64,000 nucleotides of DNA from Effrenium voratum (Eukaryota > Sar > Dinophyceae > Suessiales > Symbiodiniaceae), in contig CAUJNA010001891.1 of NCBI GenBank assembly GCA_963377175.1, positions 655,054-719,053 on the forward strand, given 5' to 3'. The translations under genes were made by a program, and so were the position numbers. Under the pieces are notes generated by a model. It saw only the letters and a list, made by a program, of their open reading frames with translations. It searched no databases and was not told where the DNA came from. This document shows positions 21,504 to 33,743 of this stretch, in pieces (position 1 is the first letter of the stretch; the number at the start of each line of letters is the position of its first letter).

Positions 21504-21619
21504 TACTGCGGATCGACAAAATCTTGCACCACGTTGCAACCATGGGAAGCCGTTGTTGGTATTTACAAGGGAATCGAACCATTTGGGGTTTGTTAGAAAT
21601 TTCGCAGCCCTCCGCAGTG
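21504..21619. mobile_element. R2 element
   Basis: Starts TACTGCGGATCGACAAAATC and ends CTCCGCAGTG. The internal TTGGTATTTACA block and ATGGGAA are shared with 2125-2250. The right TA has become TG. Confidence 0.65.
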
Positions 21620-21654
21620 TGGTTTCAGATTATTCACTGAAAATACCCACCAAC

Positions 21655-24600
21655 GTCATGGTTTCAAGCATACAAACCATGGTTTCAAGCATACAAACCA
21701 TGGCTTCAACCACAACAAACTATGGCTTCACGCATACAAACCACGGCTTCAGCCATACAAACCATGGTTTCAAATCCTACAAACCACGGCTTCAGCCACA
21801 CAAACTATGGCTTCAAGCATGCAAACCACGGCTTCAGCCATGCAAACTATGGCTTTAAGCCTACAAACCACGGCTTCAGCCATACATGGTTTGAAGCATA
21901 CAAACCAGCCATACAAACTATGGTTTCAAGCATACAAACCACGGCTTCAGCCATACAAACCATGGTTTCAATCATACAAACCACGGCTTCAGCCATACAA
22001 ACCATGGTTTCAAGCAAACCACGGCAACAGCCACACAAACTATGGTCTCATACAATCTATGGCTTCAAGCAAACAAACTACGGCTTCAGCCACACAAACC
22101 ATGCTTTCAAGCATACAAACCACGGCTTCAGCCATACAAACCATGGTTTCAAGCATACAAACCACGGCAGCCATACAAACTATGGCTTCAAGCCATGGTT
22201 TCAAGCGTACAAACCATGGATTCAGCCATACAAACCATAGTTTCAGCAAACAACCCACGGCTTCAGCCATACAAACCGTTTGAGCCATACAAGCCACGGC
22301 TTCAGCCATACAAGCCAAACAAACTATGGCTTCAAGCATACAAACCACGCTACGGCTTGTGCCATACAAACCATGGTTTGAAGCATACAATCCACGGCTT
22401 CAGCCATACAAACTATGGCTTCAAGCATACAAATCACGGCTTCAGCCACACAAACATACAAACCACGGCTTCAGCCACGCAAACTATGGCTCCAAGCACA
22501 CAGGCACACATTGCTTCACCCATACAAATCATGGTTTCAAGCATAAACGGCTTCATCCATACAAACCATGGTTTCAAGCATAAAATCCACGGCTTCAGCG
22601 CCACAAACTATGGCTTCAAGCGTGCAAATCACGGCTTCAGCCATACAAACCATGGTTTCAAGCATTCACAAACCATGGTTTCAAGCATACAAACCACAGC
22701 TTCAGCACTCAAACCATGGATTCAAGCATACAAACCACGGCTTCGGCCATACAAACCATGGTTTCAAGCACACAAACCACGGCTTCAGCCACACAAACTA
22801 TGGCATACAAACCATTGCTTCACCAATGCAAACCATGGTTTCAAGCATACACAAACCATGGTTTCAAGCATACAAACCACGGCTTCAGCCATACAAACCA
22901 TGGTTTCAAGCATACAAACCACGGCTTCAGCCATACAAACGTTTCAGCCATACAACCAAGCCAGTTTTAGCCATACAAACCATTGCTTTACCTATACAAA
23001 CCATGGTTTTGAGCATACAAACCATGGTTTCAAGCGTGCAAACCACGGCTTTAGCCATGCAAACCATGGTTTTAGCATAAGCATACCATTCCATCACCCA
23101 TACAAAACATGAAAAGTATAGAAACCACGGCTTCAGCGACACATTGCTTCACCCATACAAATCATGGTTTCAAGCATACACGGCTACAGCCATACAAATC
23201 ACGGTTTTTACCCATACAAACCATTGCTTTACCCATACAAACCACGGCTTCAGCCATGCAAACCATGGTTTCAAGGATACAAACCACGGCTTCAGCCAGA
23301 GAAATGATGGTTTCAATCATGCAAACCACGGCTTCAGCCGTACAAACCACGGTTGCAAGCATACAAACCACGGCTTGCATACAAACCACGACTTCAGCCA
23401 TATAAACCATGGTTTCAAGCATACAAACCACGGCTTCAGCCATTCAAACCATAGTTTCAAGCATACGAACCACGGCCTCAAACCACGGCTTCAGCCATAC
23501 AAACCATGGTTTCAAGCATACAAACCACGGCTTCAGCCATACAAACCATGGTTCCAGCCATACAAACCATTGCTTCACCCATACAAAGCATGGTTTCAAT
23601 CATGCAAACCACGGCTTCAGCCATACAAACCATGGTTGCAGCCATACAAACCATTGCTTCACCCATACAAACCATGGTTCCAAGCATACAAACTATGGTT
23701 TCAAGCATATGGTTTCAAGCATACAAACCACGGCTTCAGCCACACAAACCATGGTTTCAGCCATACAAACCATGCTCACCGATACAAAGCATGGTTTCAA
23801 GCATACAAACCATGGTTTCAATCATACAAACCACGGCTTCAGCCGTGCAAACCGTGGTTTCAAGCATACAAACCATTGCTTCAGCCATACAAACCATGGT
23901 TCCAGCAATACAACCCATTGCTTCACCCATACAAAGCATGGTTTCAATCATGCAAACCACGGCTTCAGCCATACAAACCATGGTTGCAGCCATACAAACC
24001 ATTGCTTCACCCATACAAACCATGGTTCCAAGCATACAAACCATGGTTTCAAGCATACAAACCATGGTTTCAATCATACAAACCACGGCTTCAGCCATAC
24101 AAACCATGGTTTGAGCCATACAAACCATGCTCACCGATAAAAAGCATGGTTTCAAGCATACAAACCATGGTTTATCATACAAACCACGGCTTCAGCCATG
24201 CAAACCGTGGTTTCAAGCATACAAACCATTGCTTCAGCCATACAAACCATGGTTCCAGCAATACAAACCATTGCTTCACCCATACAAAGCATGGTTTCAA
24301 TCATGCAAACCACGGCTTCAGCCATACAAACCATGGTTGCAGCCATACAAACCATGCTCACCGATAAAAGGCATGGTTTCAAGCATACAAACCATGGTTT
24401 CAATCATACAAACCACGGCTTCAGCCATGCAAACCGTGGTTTCAAGCATACAAACCATTGCTTCAACCATACAAACCATGGTTCCAGCAATACAAACCAT
24501 TGCTTCACCCATACAAAGCATGGTTTCAATCATGCAAACCACGGCTTCAGCCATACAAACCATGGTTGCAGCCATACAAACCATGCTCACCGATAAAAAG

Positions 24601-24716
24601 CATGGTTTCAAGCATACAAACCATGGTTTCCATCATGCAAACCACGGCTTCAGCCATGCAAACCGTGGTTTCAAGCATACAAACCATTGCTTCAGCCATA
24701 CAAACCATGGCTTTAA
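21655..24716. repeat. 21-bp satellite array with higher-order units
   Basis: About 3 kb built from two alternating 21-bp monomers, ACCATGGTTTCAAGCATACA(A) and ACCACGGCTTCAGCCATACA(A). Since 21 is divisible by 3, every frame gives a seven-residue repeat (NHGFSHT, QTMVSSI or YKPWFQA on the plus strand). Stops are absent in most frames and single-base indels shuffle between frames, so the long open frames are not evidence of a protein. From about 23500 a higher-order pattern appears: a TGCTCACCGATA block recurs at about 23772, 24129, 24356 and 24590. Confidence 0.95.
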
Positions 24717-24773
24717 GCCCATGGCTTCCTTCTTCTGTGGCGCTTCGAACTTCGCGGATTTTTCGCTGGGCAG

Positions 24774-24845
24774 GTGCGGCGCAACAGCGGCATCAGCGAG
24801 CTCCTGAGCCGAGTGGAGGCCGAGGCGCGCACGCGGAGCCGCGGA
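24774..24845 (+). CDS. Possible isolated exon
   Basis: Follows TTTTTCGCTGGGCAG (pyrimidine-rich, AG|G) and reads VRRNSGISELLSRVEAEART with strong G/C third positions, then runs into the GCCGCGGAG repeat. No family recognised. Confidence 0.35.
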
Positions 24846-24890
24846 GCCGCGGAGCCGCGGTGCCGCGGAGCCGCGGAGCCGCGGAGCCGG
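24833..24890. repeat. (GCCGCGGAG)n minisatellite
   Basis: About six copies of the 9-bp unit GCCGCGGAG, one with T for A. Each unit contains the palindrome CCGCGG. Confidence 0.9.
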
Positions 24891-24913
24891 ATGGGATCTC
24901 CCATGGCAAATAT

Positions 24914-25152
24914 CTAAGTCCCCCAGCAGTTAGTGCCCTTTTACCACGTCATGTTTTGATGCGATACATATGGGTGTCTTGAAAATTGGGGAACCCTCAA
25001 AGTGGATTGCCTTTCCTTTAAATCCACCAAAAGAGGCGAGGTCCCCCAGCTAGGTGCCCTTTCTCACCTTTTGTTTTTTCGTTGGGTTCCCCTACTAAAA
25101 TAGACGACAGAAAAAGGTACCCTTATTCTAACCTCCCTACTGGAGGACCTAA
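24914..25152. mobile_element. Composite R1 element, TSD ATAT
   Basis: Left end CTAAGTCCCCCAGC at 24914 and right end CTGGAGGACCTAA at 25152 are flanked by ATAT (24910-24913 and 25153-25156). A second left end, AGGTCCCCCAGC, lies inside at about 25039. The insert between them (about 24940-25036) contains GGGAACCCTCAAAGTGGATT, which also lies just upstream of the R1 copy at 26599. One insertion event for the composite is the simplest reading. Confidence 0.65.
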
Positions 25153-25156
25153 ATAT

Positions 25157-26520
25157 GGAAGCCAACCACAACGTGGAGGTCCCCCACAAAGAAGAGGGGG
25201 AGCCCAAGAATAGGGATTTGGAGCTTGATTCTGAAATTTGCCAACCTAAAATAGGTTGTTAGACAAGAACCTGTTTTTTTCCACCGTTTTACCATTTGTT
25301 TTATGGTTTCAAAAGCCCCTGGCGGGAGGTTCCCCGAAACGAAGAGGTTGCCCTCTAGAAATTTGTTTTTTTTGGGGGGGGTCCCAAAAAAGGAGGTTCT
25401 CCTCTAAAGCGGACTTGTTGTTTTGTTGGGTCCTTTTCGGGTTTCATAAATTTTCGTCTAAATTTTTAGAAGCGTAAGCTCGCCGAGGGAGCTAAGGAGC
25501 TAGGAGTGGAGACATGGGGTCAACCTGTGCAAATATTCCAGCCTTCCGTGACTGCTTCTGCCAACACTTGGTTTTTTGTTTAAAGGATGGCACAACTTGA
25601 GGCTTGTGTCAAAATAGGGAACCTTCCCCCCAAAAAGAACAACAACCTGGCGGTTTTCCTTTTGGTGTCCTTTGTGCCAACCTTGGGTTTTCGTAGCCGC
25701 AAAAGACACATTGCAAGGCTTTCCGGTGCAACCACATATGGGTCCCATATCTTTGAGTTTTCAGCTTGGTCATAACTTCTAGGGCTTGATTCGGTTTTTC
25801 CATTTTCAAGCATCAATTCTCAACCAGCCCTTTCCCCCGAGTGTTGCTGCAGTTTCCCCGCGTTGGAGTTGGCTCCTTGGGTCTTTTGGGCGGCTCGTCT
25901 TTTTTGAAGGGTTGGTGGTCGTTCAAAGGAGCAACCAAAAGGAACCCAGCAATTTGGTCTTTAGGGTCCCCTGAAAGAAGACAACCCCTTCTCTTGGTTA
26001 CTTTCAATTGGCGGGTTCTGTGAACATCCTTTCCACAAAGCCCGCCCCAAGGTTTTTTTTTTTTTTACTGCACCTGGATACCTCGAGCGTTGGGTGCGCT
26101 CATTTGTGGTACAGTTCCTGTACATGTCCCGAGCCAATCCCAGAACGTAAGGTATTTTAGTGGTGAATGAACAGTTCGGGCTTTTTTTGGCCCATCCGCT
26201 CAGAAAGCGAGCCTTTGTGAGTTGGCAGAAGTGGTAAGTCAAACCGTTTGTTGCAAACGTGAAAACACTTTGATGAGGTGTCCTTTGAGCAATCTTCAAA
26301 CGGGCACGGACACTCTTTAGCAAAGGGCACCCTTTCATGACCTCCACCCGATATTTTTTTGGCTATCCCATTTTCAAAGTGTGATTTGAGAGTCCAGCCT
26401 CAATGTGTAGGAGACCGTTTTGAAATATGCCAGTTTCTCCAAAGAGAAGCCTGCTCGCCCGGGGTAGAGCCGGGGGTCAGGTGCAGATTTTCATCACAAC
26501 CTTGCGGGTGACGTGCATGT
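25157..26520. other. Intergenic, R5-like fragment only
   Basis: Around 26150-26215 there is a right-half R5 match (TTTTAGTGGTGAATGAACAG ... CCGCTCAGAAAGCGAG). Otherwise there are A/T-rich short open frames without support. Confidence 0.45.
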
Positions 26521-26598
26521 GGAGTTGTCCATGTCATGTTGTGATGCCATACACATGGGTGTAATGGGGGGAACCTTCAAAGTGGATTGCCTTCCCTT

Positions 26599-26781
26599 CT
26601 AGGTCCCCCAGTAGTGCCCTTCTCTCCCCTCTTTTGGTCGGGAGGGTTCCCCTACTAAAATCGACGCCCGGAAAACAGTCGGCACCCTTATTCTAACCTC
26701 AATTTGTAAAATCAGAAATTGAATAAAATCTTCAAAAAAAGGTTGGCAAAAATTGTCGCCTCTCTACTGGAGGCGACCTAG
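26599..26781. mobile_element. R1 MITE with internal insertion, TSD CCTT
   Basis: Starts CTAGGTCCCCCAGTAGTGCC and ends CTACTGGAGGCGACCTAG. CCTT flanks it at 26595-26598 and 26782-26785. Between CTTATTCTAACCTC and TCTACTGG there is about 60 bp of extra A/T-rich sequence, giving 183 bp in all. Confidence 0.8.
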
Positions 26782-27365
26782 CCTTCAACCCCACCAAACG
26801 AGAGGTGCCAACCCCAAAAAACTCCGGCGGCCTGGGCCGCGAGAAAAAGTGGCCTTTCGAACCCCAACTGGTGGGTTCCTACATAAACAATCCCCCAAAA
26901 CGGTTTTCCAAAACCCCGAGGTTTATTCCCTGGTCTCGAGATTTTGGATTGGAATCCATGTCCTCGTGCCTTCTTCTTCTTTGTTTTGCCTGTGCCCAAT
27001 TTTGGCCTGGCCGGACGAATGGATTCGAAGAAGCGCGGCATGCTCATGGTGCGCCTATGTAGGAGGCCTCTCAAAACTTGATTCGGTTTGTCTTTTGTCT
27101 TGTACTCTTCAGGTTGGTTCAGGAGAAACCCGGCCCATGGGCAAGTGTGTTTGTCTCATTAGGATTCCCTCCCCCTAATTGAGTGGTTTCCTCTGATTTC
27201 CCTTTCAATCCGCCACCCAAAAAGGGTCCATTCAAAAGTACAGACACAGCCACACACACAGACACACCCACATTTAAGACCGTTTCCTCGGCAGGGCCAG
27301 CGGAAGGATCGAGAGGAAGCAAAGGCGCGCATCTTTTGAGCCGCGGATGGGATGTTGAGTGAGGG

Positions 27366-27492
27366 TTTGATTCCTTGTCCATTCTTTTCAACCATCGTTC
27401 TTTTCAAAAACCGGATCCGTTTCCCCTGGGTTTTTGATGGTTTCCTGAAAAGATTCGGATCCCTGGAAAGAATGGAATTGGAAGGCATCCCT
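27366..27492 (+). mobile_element. R4 element flanked by 17-bp direct repeats
   Basis: Contains GATTCCTTGTCCATTCTTTT, CGTTCTTTTCAAAAACCGGA and GAAAAGATTCGGATCCCTGG. It is flanked on both sides by GGGATGTTGAGTGAGGG (27349-27365 and 27493-27509), which replaces the TCTAGGG/CCCTAGA termini seen in other copies. Confidence 0.65.
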
Positions 27493-28415
27493 GGGATGTT
27501 GAGTGAGGGATCTGAGTTTTGGGTGGGAGAAAGGGGAAGCTGGCATTTGGAAATAGGGGGCCACAGTGACGCTCAGTTTTGCACGACTGTTGGCATAACT
27601 ATGGAAACACATGACATATTAATCTAAAGCAGCATGTTCCTGCTGTGTTGAATACTTTGGCTCCTTTTCCATGAGTTCACTCTATTCCAAACTCGCTCCT
27701 CGGATTGTGCCGCCCTTTGAGCAATGTACCCGGACAGCAGATTACAAATCCGCGTACCGAGCCACCGACAGGTGTACAGCTGTGCCCCGCACATGTTGCC
27801 TGCAGATCAAACAACCTGCAATGTTAACTTGGCGGTTTCCAGGCATACCCTCAGACTTTCAGACAGAGATTGCAGGAATTTGCGGCATTTCTCTTGCTAA
27901 AACATCAGCTTACAAGGAACCTGCGGACGAATCTTAGCAAGCGGTCCCTTGCTTCGCAGCCAAAAGAATACACCCAAAGGAGGCTGACCCTTTTCGAAAA
28001 TGGGTTGTACCCATTATATAATAGTGTCCGTGGATGTCCAACCAGTTTGAACTCATGCCACTCTTTAGCCAAAGCTCTACAGGAGAACCTCACACCTTTT
28101 TTGGGTTCCTCCAAAAAGATACATCAGTACCTGAAATCACGTATGGCTGCGTCTTTTTTGGGGGGACCCCCCAAAACGGTGAGTTTCGTGTCCGCTCTTT
28201 TTTCCCTTTAACACCGACCAAAAAGGGAACCCACGAAAAAAATCGAAGCACCGCGCAACGCTTCATGTCTTAAGGGCAATTTGACCACCCACGAGTCTGC
28301 TCGGCGATCAAAAACTCCGCAGGAGATCGGCGACCTGGACTTGTCACGGCGCCTTGGCGGGCAAAAAGGAGATTCTCAGGGGCTGAGAACTTGACGTGTT
28401 GCGCTCAGAGAATCA

Positions 28416-28534
28416 TACGCTGGATGGACGAAATCCTGCACCGCTTGGACATCATGGGAAACCATTGTTTACTGGCATTTAGCTCATCATTCCAGGGTTT
28501 CTTAGGTGGTGCAGGATTTTGTCCATCCACGGTA
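28416..28534. mobile_element. R2 palindromic MITE
   Basis: Starts TACGCTGGATGGACGAAATC and ends GATTTTGTCCATCCACGGTA. The arms GAAATCCTGCACC and GGTGCAGGATTT are inverted repeats. TA on both edges. Confidence 0.8.
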
Positions 28535-28562
28535 TGGCTGTGGATTGGGGGATGTAGGTTTG

Positions 28563-28687
28563 AGGGTGTTGGGATGTTAGGCTGTGGCTCAAAAAGATGG
28601 AGAAGCAATGGCCCCAAAAAGCAAATGGAACCAAAGACTAAAACCTGCGGTTGGCCCTAGCTCTTTAAGTTTGAGCCACAGCCATAT
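28563..28687 (+). repeat. R3-containing inverted duplication, left arm
   Basis: Runs from GGGTGTTGGGATGTTAGGCT to TTTGAGCCACAGCCATAT. The reverse complement occurs at 29425-29551, including about 18 bp outside the R3 terminus, so more than the element itself was duplicated or it captured flank. Confidence 0.75.
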
Positions 28688-28867
28688 CTCAACTTGTCTG
28701 CAAAGTGCCAGCATTCCCATTTGATGATGTTGGCCTTCATATGCCTTCCAAATCTGGGCACTTGATAGCCACCTTGCATGGCTGTGCGACCGCTCCCGTA
28801 ATTCCTTTCTTTTGGATGCCAAGTTGTGGAGTGAAATTCAACCAGAGCAATGCCTTCGTGGAAACGA

Positions 28868-29222
<355 letters not shown>

Positions 29223-29424
29223 CGGCGAAGGCAATGATGACAACAAATGCTAACAAATTGAACTGGGCAGCATAGTTCCAGCACAAGGTAAACATGGTAG
29301 GAGTCTGTTGGAGGGTACGAAAGGAACAGGTTTTTGCCAGTAAATATTGCATTCACATTACATGTTGAACGGAAGATCGAGGATCCAGGTGGAGAGGGTT
29401 GCAAAATTGTCTTTGTAAACAAAG

Positions 29425-29551
29425 CATATGGGTATGGCTCAAAATTAAAGAGCTGCAACCAACCGCGGGTTTTAGTCTTTGGTTCCATTTGCCTTTTGGT
29501 GCCATTTTTGGTCTCCAACTGTTTGAGCCACAGCCTAACATCCCAACACCC
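29425..29551 (-). repeat. R3-containing inverted duplication, right arm
   Basis: Reverse-complement partner of 28563-28687. It starts CATATGGGTATGGCTCAAAA and ends GCCTAACATCCCAACACCC. Together the arms bracket the triplet tract. Confidence 0.75.
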
Positions 29552-29554
29552 ATG

Positions 29555-29664
29555 TATGGGTATGGGTCAACATTGAACCACTAGGACACCGCAGGTTTCA
29601 GTCCTTATTTCCATTTACCAGGGTTCCATTTTGAGGTTGCCCCATTTTTGACCCACAACCATAT
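29555..29664. mobile_element. R3 MITE copy
   Basis: Starts TATGGGTATGGGTCAACATT and ends TTTTTGACCCACAACCATAT. Its right end overlaps the next copy. Confidence 0.7.
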
Positions 29665-29766
29665 GGCTGTGGCTCAAAATTGAACAGGAGGGGTTACGCG
29701 GGTTTTGGTCCATGTTTCCACTTACCAGGGTTCCATTTTGAGTACCGGTTTTTTGACCCACAACCC
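29661..29766. mobile_element. R3 MITE copy, tandem with previous
   Basis: Starts ATATGGCTGTGGCTCAAAAT and ends GGTTTTTTGACCCACAAC. Shares GGTTACGCGGGTTTTGGTCC with the 1170 copy. Confidence 0.7.
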
Positions 29767-30016
29767 TTTTGTAGCACGGAGGATCGACTTCGTCAGCCAC
29801 GAGCGCGTGGTTTGCCCCCGATGCGCCGCTTGCTCGGAAAGCGGGGGTGTTGATCACTGAAGGCGTGTTCCCCCAAAATGCATGGACTGGTTTCCGCTAA
29901 GGTGACCTTTCCCGTCCTTCTTTTTTTGTTTAATGGACATATTTCAAAGGGTCCCCGTCACGCGAAAGGTGGGGTGGTTCAGTAGATGAGACCATTTTTG
30001 GGGATGGTATCTAAAA

Positions 30017-30394
30017 TTGAAACCAGGATGCTGGTGCGCAATTTCCAAGTTCACCGCACGCATTTGGCACGAAGAGAGTCGTATCGATACAGTACTTCCA
30101 AAAGAGGGTCAGCTGGGTGTCCTCAAGATTCTCCGGGTTGGTACCCTGCCCCCCATCACAATGTCGCACTGGAATCTGGACAAAGCTAAACAAGCGTCTT
30201 TCGTGAATGTACTGAGCATTCCTCAATGCTACCATGGTTGTCGATGACTCGAGATGGCAACCATTCACCATTAATGGAACTGCTTGGCTCAACACCACTG
30301 TCCAACAGGCTGTCCAGGACAGCGTCGTGCTGCTACCAAATCAAGGCGATGTTACCGACAACCAAAGCACCTGCCTAGGACCCTACAACAAATA
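30017..30394 (+). other. Two overlapping coding-like frames, unassigned
   Basis: A frame ending at 30247 contains LGVLKILRVGTLPPITMSHW. A different frame, 30233-30394, contains SRWQPFTINGTAWLNTTVQQ and VQDSVVLLPNQG before a TAA. Both look more coding-like than the surroundings, and one base would join them. The VVLLPNQG stretch faintly recalls the VLLKN region of family 3 glycoside hydrolases, which is too little to assign. Confidence 0.25.
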
Positions 30395-31046
30395 AGCAAA
30401 CGAGCAAAACCTAGCAGTTTGCAGGAATGGATGAGGTGTGAGTGAGTGGAGGCTAGATCCCCGTGATGAGAACGAGCTCATGCTTCAATATAGTCACAGG
30501 CTTCATTTTTGCCTTGGGAGGTTGGTTTGGAGCTTGGGCCTGCGGTGCCGCCTGTGAGGTAGATGTAACCCAAAAGGATGGACACAAACTTGTCAACGGC
30601 TGGGCTAGCTACACGCGCTTGATTGAAGGGGCGTGTTTCGGGGTGACTCAATTACCTAATCTTCCTGGATCTCTTGAGCGCGTGTTCCTGAATCGGGCAC
30701 CCGGTTTTGGAGGGTCCCTTTGATTTGCATTTGAAACAGCCGCAAAAAAGTACTGAGTCTCCAGAGAGACACACCCATACATTCAGCGTTATCCATCTAG
30801 ACCCCGCCCCCCCATGAAATTGGCTGCCTTTGCCACTGCACTTGCAGGTTTGTGCGTGCTTCGGGTACTTCTCCAGCTGTTGCGTGTTTTTTGGTTTTCA
30901 TCGTGTTCGGTTGGCAGGTTCCCTCCTTAACTGTCAACCCCTTAAGGGTTCCCTGTTTTTGGTCGCTGAACAACTTGTTTTTTGCTCCGCCTGTTATCTT
31001 TGCCTTAAACAGTCTTGATCCGGCACTCTCAATGTTGTTGTTTCAG

Positions 31047-31554
31047 GTGGGAGGGCAAACCGGCTGCGTGTTGTGTGGTAATCTGCCTGTGTTGTTGGAC
31101 GTGTCATTCGTGGTTCGATTGCTGGATAGTCAAAAAGTTGCAAACCTGCTTGCGGAGGAAGAAACCGCTCAACATTATGGTGACATGCTAGCAGCATTAC
31201 CGCTCTGTGGCTGGCAATCCGGGCCATTGTGTTTGTTGTTGGGTGCCTACATGATTGAAATACCAGATGGAGCTTGTCACAACGCATGGTTAGCTGCTTG
31301 CAAGGAATTTGTGACTCCCGGAGCTTACGATGTTTCGCCATTGGCGTACAGGGAAGTTGTTCCTGTGGGCGACAACATTCTGCCAAGTTGCATGGCTCTG
31401 CAAGGGTTCCCCTTGTGCCTTCCAACTAGGCGTCTCAGTCGGGGACTCGGGTCAGAGGGGTCGCGACAGGAGCAAGAGGTGCTCAAGGAGCATCTGGAGT
31501 CGCATCTGACGGCGCACTCCAGCGAGATCCTTCCTTGGCTTTTCATTGGAGGCG
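31047..31554 (+). CDS. DSP-like protein, exon with domain start (E1)
   Basis: Follows ATGTTGTTGTTTCAG, a good acceptor with AG|G, and is open in phase 0 for 169 codons. The first ~150 codons are not recognised. The last ones read SSEILPWLFIGGG, which matches the start of dual-specificity phosphatase (DSP) catalytic domains (consensus near SEILPxLYLGG). The donor is GC at 31552 or GA at 31555. The next exons expected in a DSP domain follow on the same strand in the right order over 11 kb. The ~8-12 residues that should join this exon to 35940 were not located with confidence. Whether the N-terminal part belongs to the same protein is inferred only from the open frame. Confidence 0.5.
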
Positions 31555-31656
31555 GATGTCGGGGGGAGATGGCACTTCAATTTGGCAGGGAAGGTTGGGG
31601 TTGGGGTTGGGGGAGATGGGTGGTGGTGTTGAATGCGGGACTCCTGTTGTAAGACA

Positions 31657-31660
31657 CATC

Positions 31661-31691
<31 letters not shown>

Positions 31692-31705
31692 TAATATATA
31701 TGGGG
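31657..31705. repeat. AT microsatellite
   Basis: TATATATATATATATATATG followed by a shorter AT run. Confidence 0.9.
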
Positions 31706-31774
31706 GTTGATCAAAAGGTCCTTGCAAGGAGTTATGTATTCGGTGACCATTCATCTTGGCTTAAATTCCTCCGC

Positions 31775-32262
31775 GAAAGATCGGCGATGGAGTTTGCGAA
31801 CGAAACTTATTTTTTCGCGAAAGATTCCGCGTTGGATTCTTGGAGGCATGCCTGTGCACTTGCATATTTGCAGACCCCGCTCCCTTGTAGATAGGGAGAT
31901 ACGCAGCACCTACACTTGCAGTATTGATTTCCTGCCTGTGTTGGGAATGGTGCAAATTAATAACGTTGGCTGGGCTATTTTGGAGCAAGTTTCGCGAAAG
32001 ATCCGCGAAAGATCGGCGAAAGGCCAGGGAGCTTGTTGCAAGGTTCCCCGCATCGCCGGCAAGCGCAAGTGGCAAGGGCGAATGACGGTGACGGCTCGCA
32101 CTTAACACTACGTACTGCACGCAAGTGAACTGCGGCCACCGTGTTTGCAAGCAGAACTGCAGCAGTCACAATGGCTCCAGAGCGCACGCTGCAAACAAAA
32201 GGGCGTGGCGATGGAGTCGCGAAAGATTCGCGAAAGAAACTTGTTTTCTCGCGAAGATGGCG
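31775..32262. repeat. Cluster of GCGAAAGAT motifs
   Basis: TCGCGAAAGAT or CCGCGAAAGAT recurs at about 31770, 31815, 31990, 32000 and 32218-32240. Twice it sits next to GGCGATGGAGT and GAAACTT. It looks like a degenerate dispersed duplication. Confidence 0.45.
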
Positions 32263-33743
32263 TTTTCCGGAAACAGGAATATTGATCAACTGCCATATAT
32301 ATATAGTATTCTCCCCAGAGTACTCAGGTTGTGTGTTATAACTAACCATGTTTTCTGATAAAATGCAGGTGACATCATGCACGAGCTGCGCGAGCTGCTT
32401 CATCGAATCGATGCTTGTGGCATGCGCTGCGTTTTGTATGTTTGCTGAAAAAATACTTAAAACCAGGAGTTGCTGGCACTTGACAGAGTTGTTAATCAAG
32501 GATGTGCTAAGATGGGCACATTAGATGTTGACCAAACATGCTGAAACGCCGTGTCATGTTCCAAGCATGAACTTGCTTCGGAAAAAAGTGCACGTTAGAA
32601 TAATTTTACCAGCGCGCATGTGCTTCATGAATGAAAAACAACTCGAGTGCTCCGCATTCGCCCGTGCTTGAAATTGTTTCGGTCTGTAGGCTTCAGGAGC
32701 TTTCAACTTTGGGAGCCCCGAGCATCTCTCGAGCCTTGAATCCCATGCTTCAAGTTGGCTGAAAAAGCCAGCCTCTTCGGCTCTGAAAGCGCCAAAAGGG
32801 TCTTTGATTTTTCCGTCAACCCATGGCTGGCCCATTGGACCCGAAGCAACTTGCCGACAAGAGCTCGGAAGGCCCACGCCTCATGCTGGGCTCCACCTGG
32901 TGTTCTTTGGCTTGGATGGATCCACCAAAATGTTCGCGCGATGCCGACGATGTCTCAAGAACTGCGGACATGCGTTGCAGTTCAAAAAAAACAATCAAAA
33001 ACTATCAACATGTCAACAGGAACATCAAGTTTAACACTACCTTGCAGTTGAAACTCTATCAACATTTCAACAGGAACAACATTCAAGAATGTGATTATTT
33101 GCCGTGCACTTGCTCACAAGAAAGACGTTGGCACTGTTGCCAGCATCAGTTGAGGTGTCTCGACCTTGACCCTGGTGCACAGTACCATGATGAGAAAAGT
33201 GCGGTGCTCACATCCACTACTATACGGGATGATCATGCCAGGGAACTTGATCTCTACCCATGCCACTTGCGCGGCTTGATTCACCTTGGACGTTTGTACC
33301 ATTTGTACCAAGTGATTAAGACGAGCGATTCTACTGCCCGTAGGCCACTGGCGACAGGAAGCGACATAGATGTTGCACTGTAAGATCACAGGTTTGTTTG
33401 AATTGAGTCCTAAGCGTCTACCCAATCACGACAACGTACCTGAGCTCAAAAACGAAAGAAGACAATGAGCTCATCCCTTGGACTGCTATCGCTCAAAGTC
33501 GCCGTTCCCCCCCCCCCCCCGGAATCCGGCAAGACCGTCTCTGACGCAGCCATCCCAAAACCCTAGCTGCTTGACCCGTTTGGTTGCCATGATCTTTGGA
33601 TGTTTGATGGAGTTTTTGTATGGAAGGAACTTGCTTGGTTCCCATGAAGTTGTGCTGGGCTGCAGGGTGGACAGGTTCCTGGGAATTGGAATTGGAGTTG
33701 TTTATATATATATATGGTTCTTCTTCTTTTTTTTTCTTTCTCA

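Noticed and set aside
21722..24367. Long open frames (170-407 codons) in the 21-bp satellite
   Set aside because: The 21-bp period removes stops from most frames at once, and the apparent proteins in different frames swap at single-base indels. No splice or start context.
21655..24716. CRISPR-like array
   Set aside because: Regular short repeats without unique spacers, in eukaryotic DNA; it is a satellite.
30233..30394. A glycoside hydrolase family 3 fragment (DSVVLLPNQG)
   Set aside because: Only a short match with no other family motif nearby; too weak.
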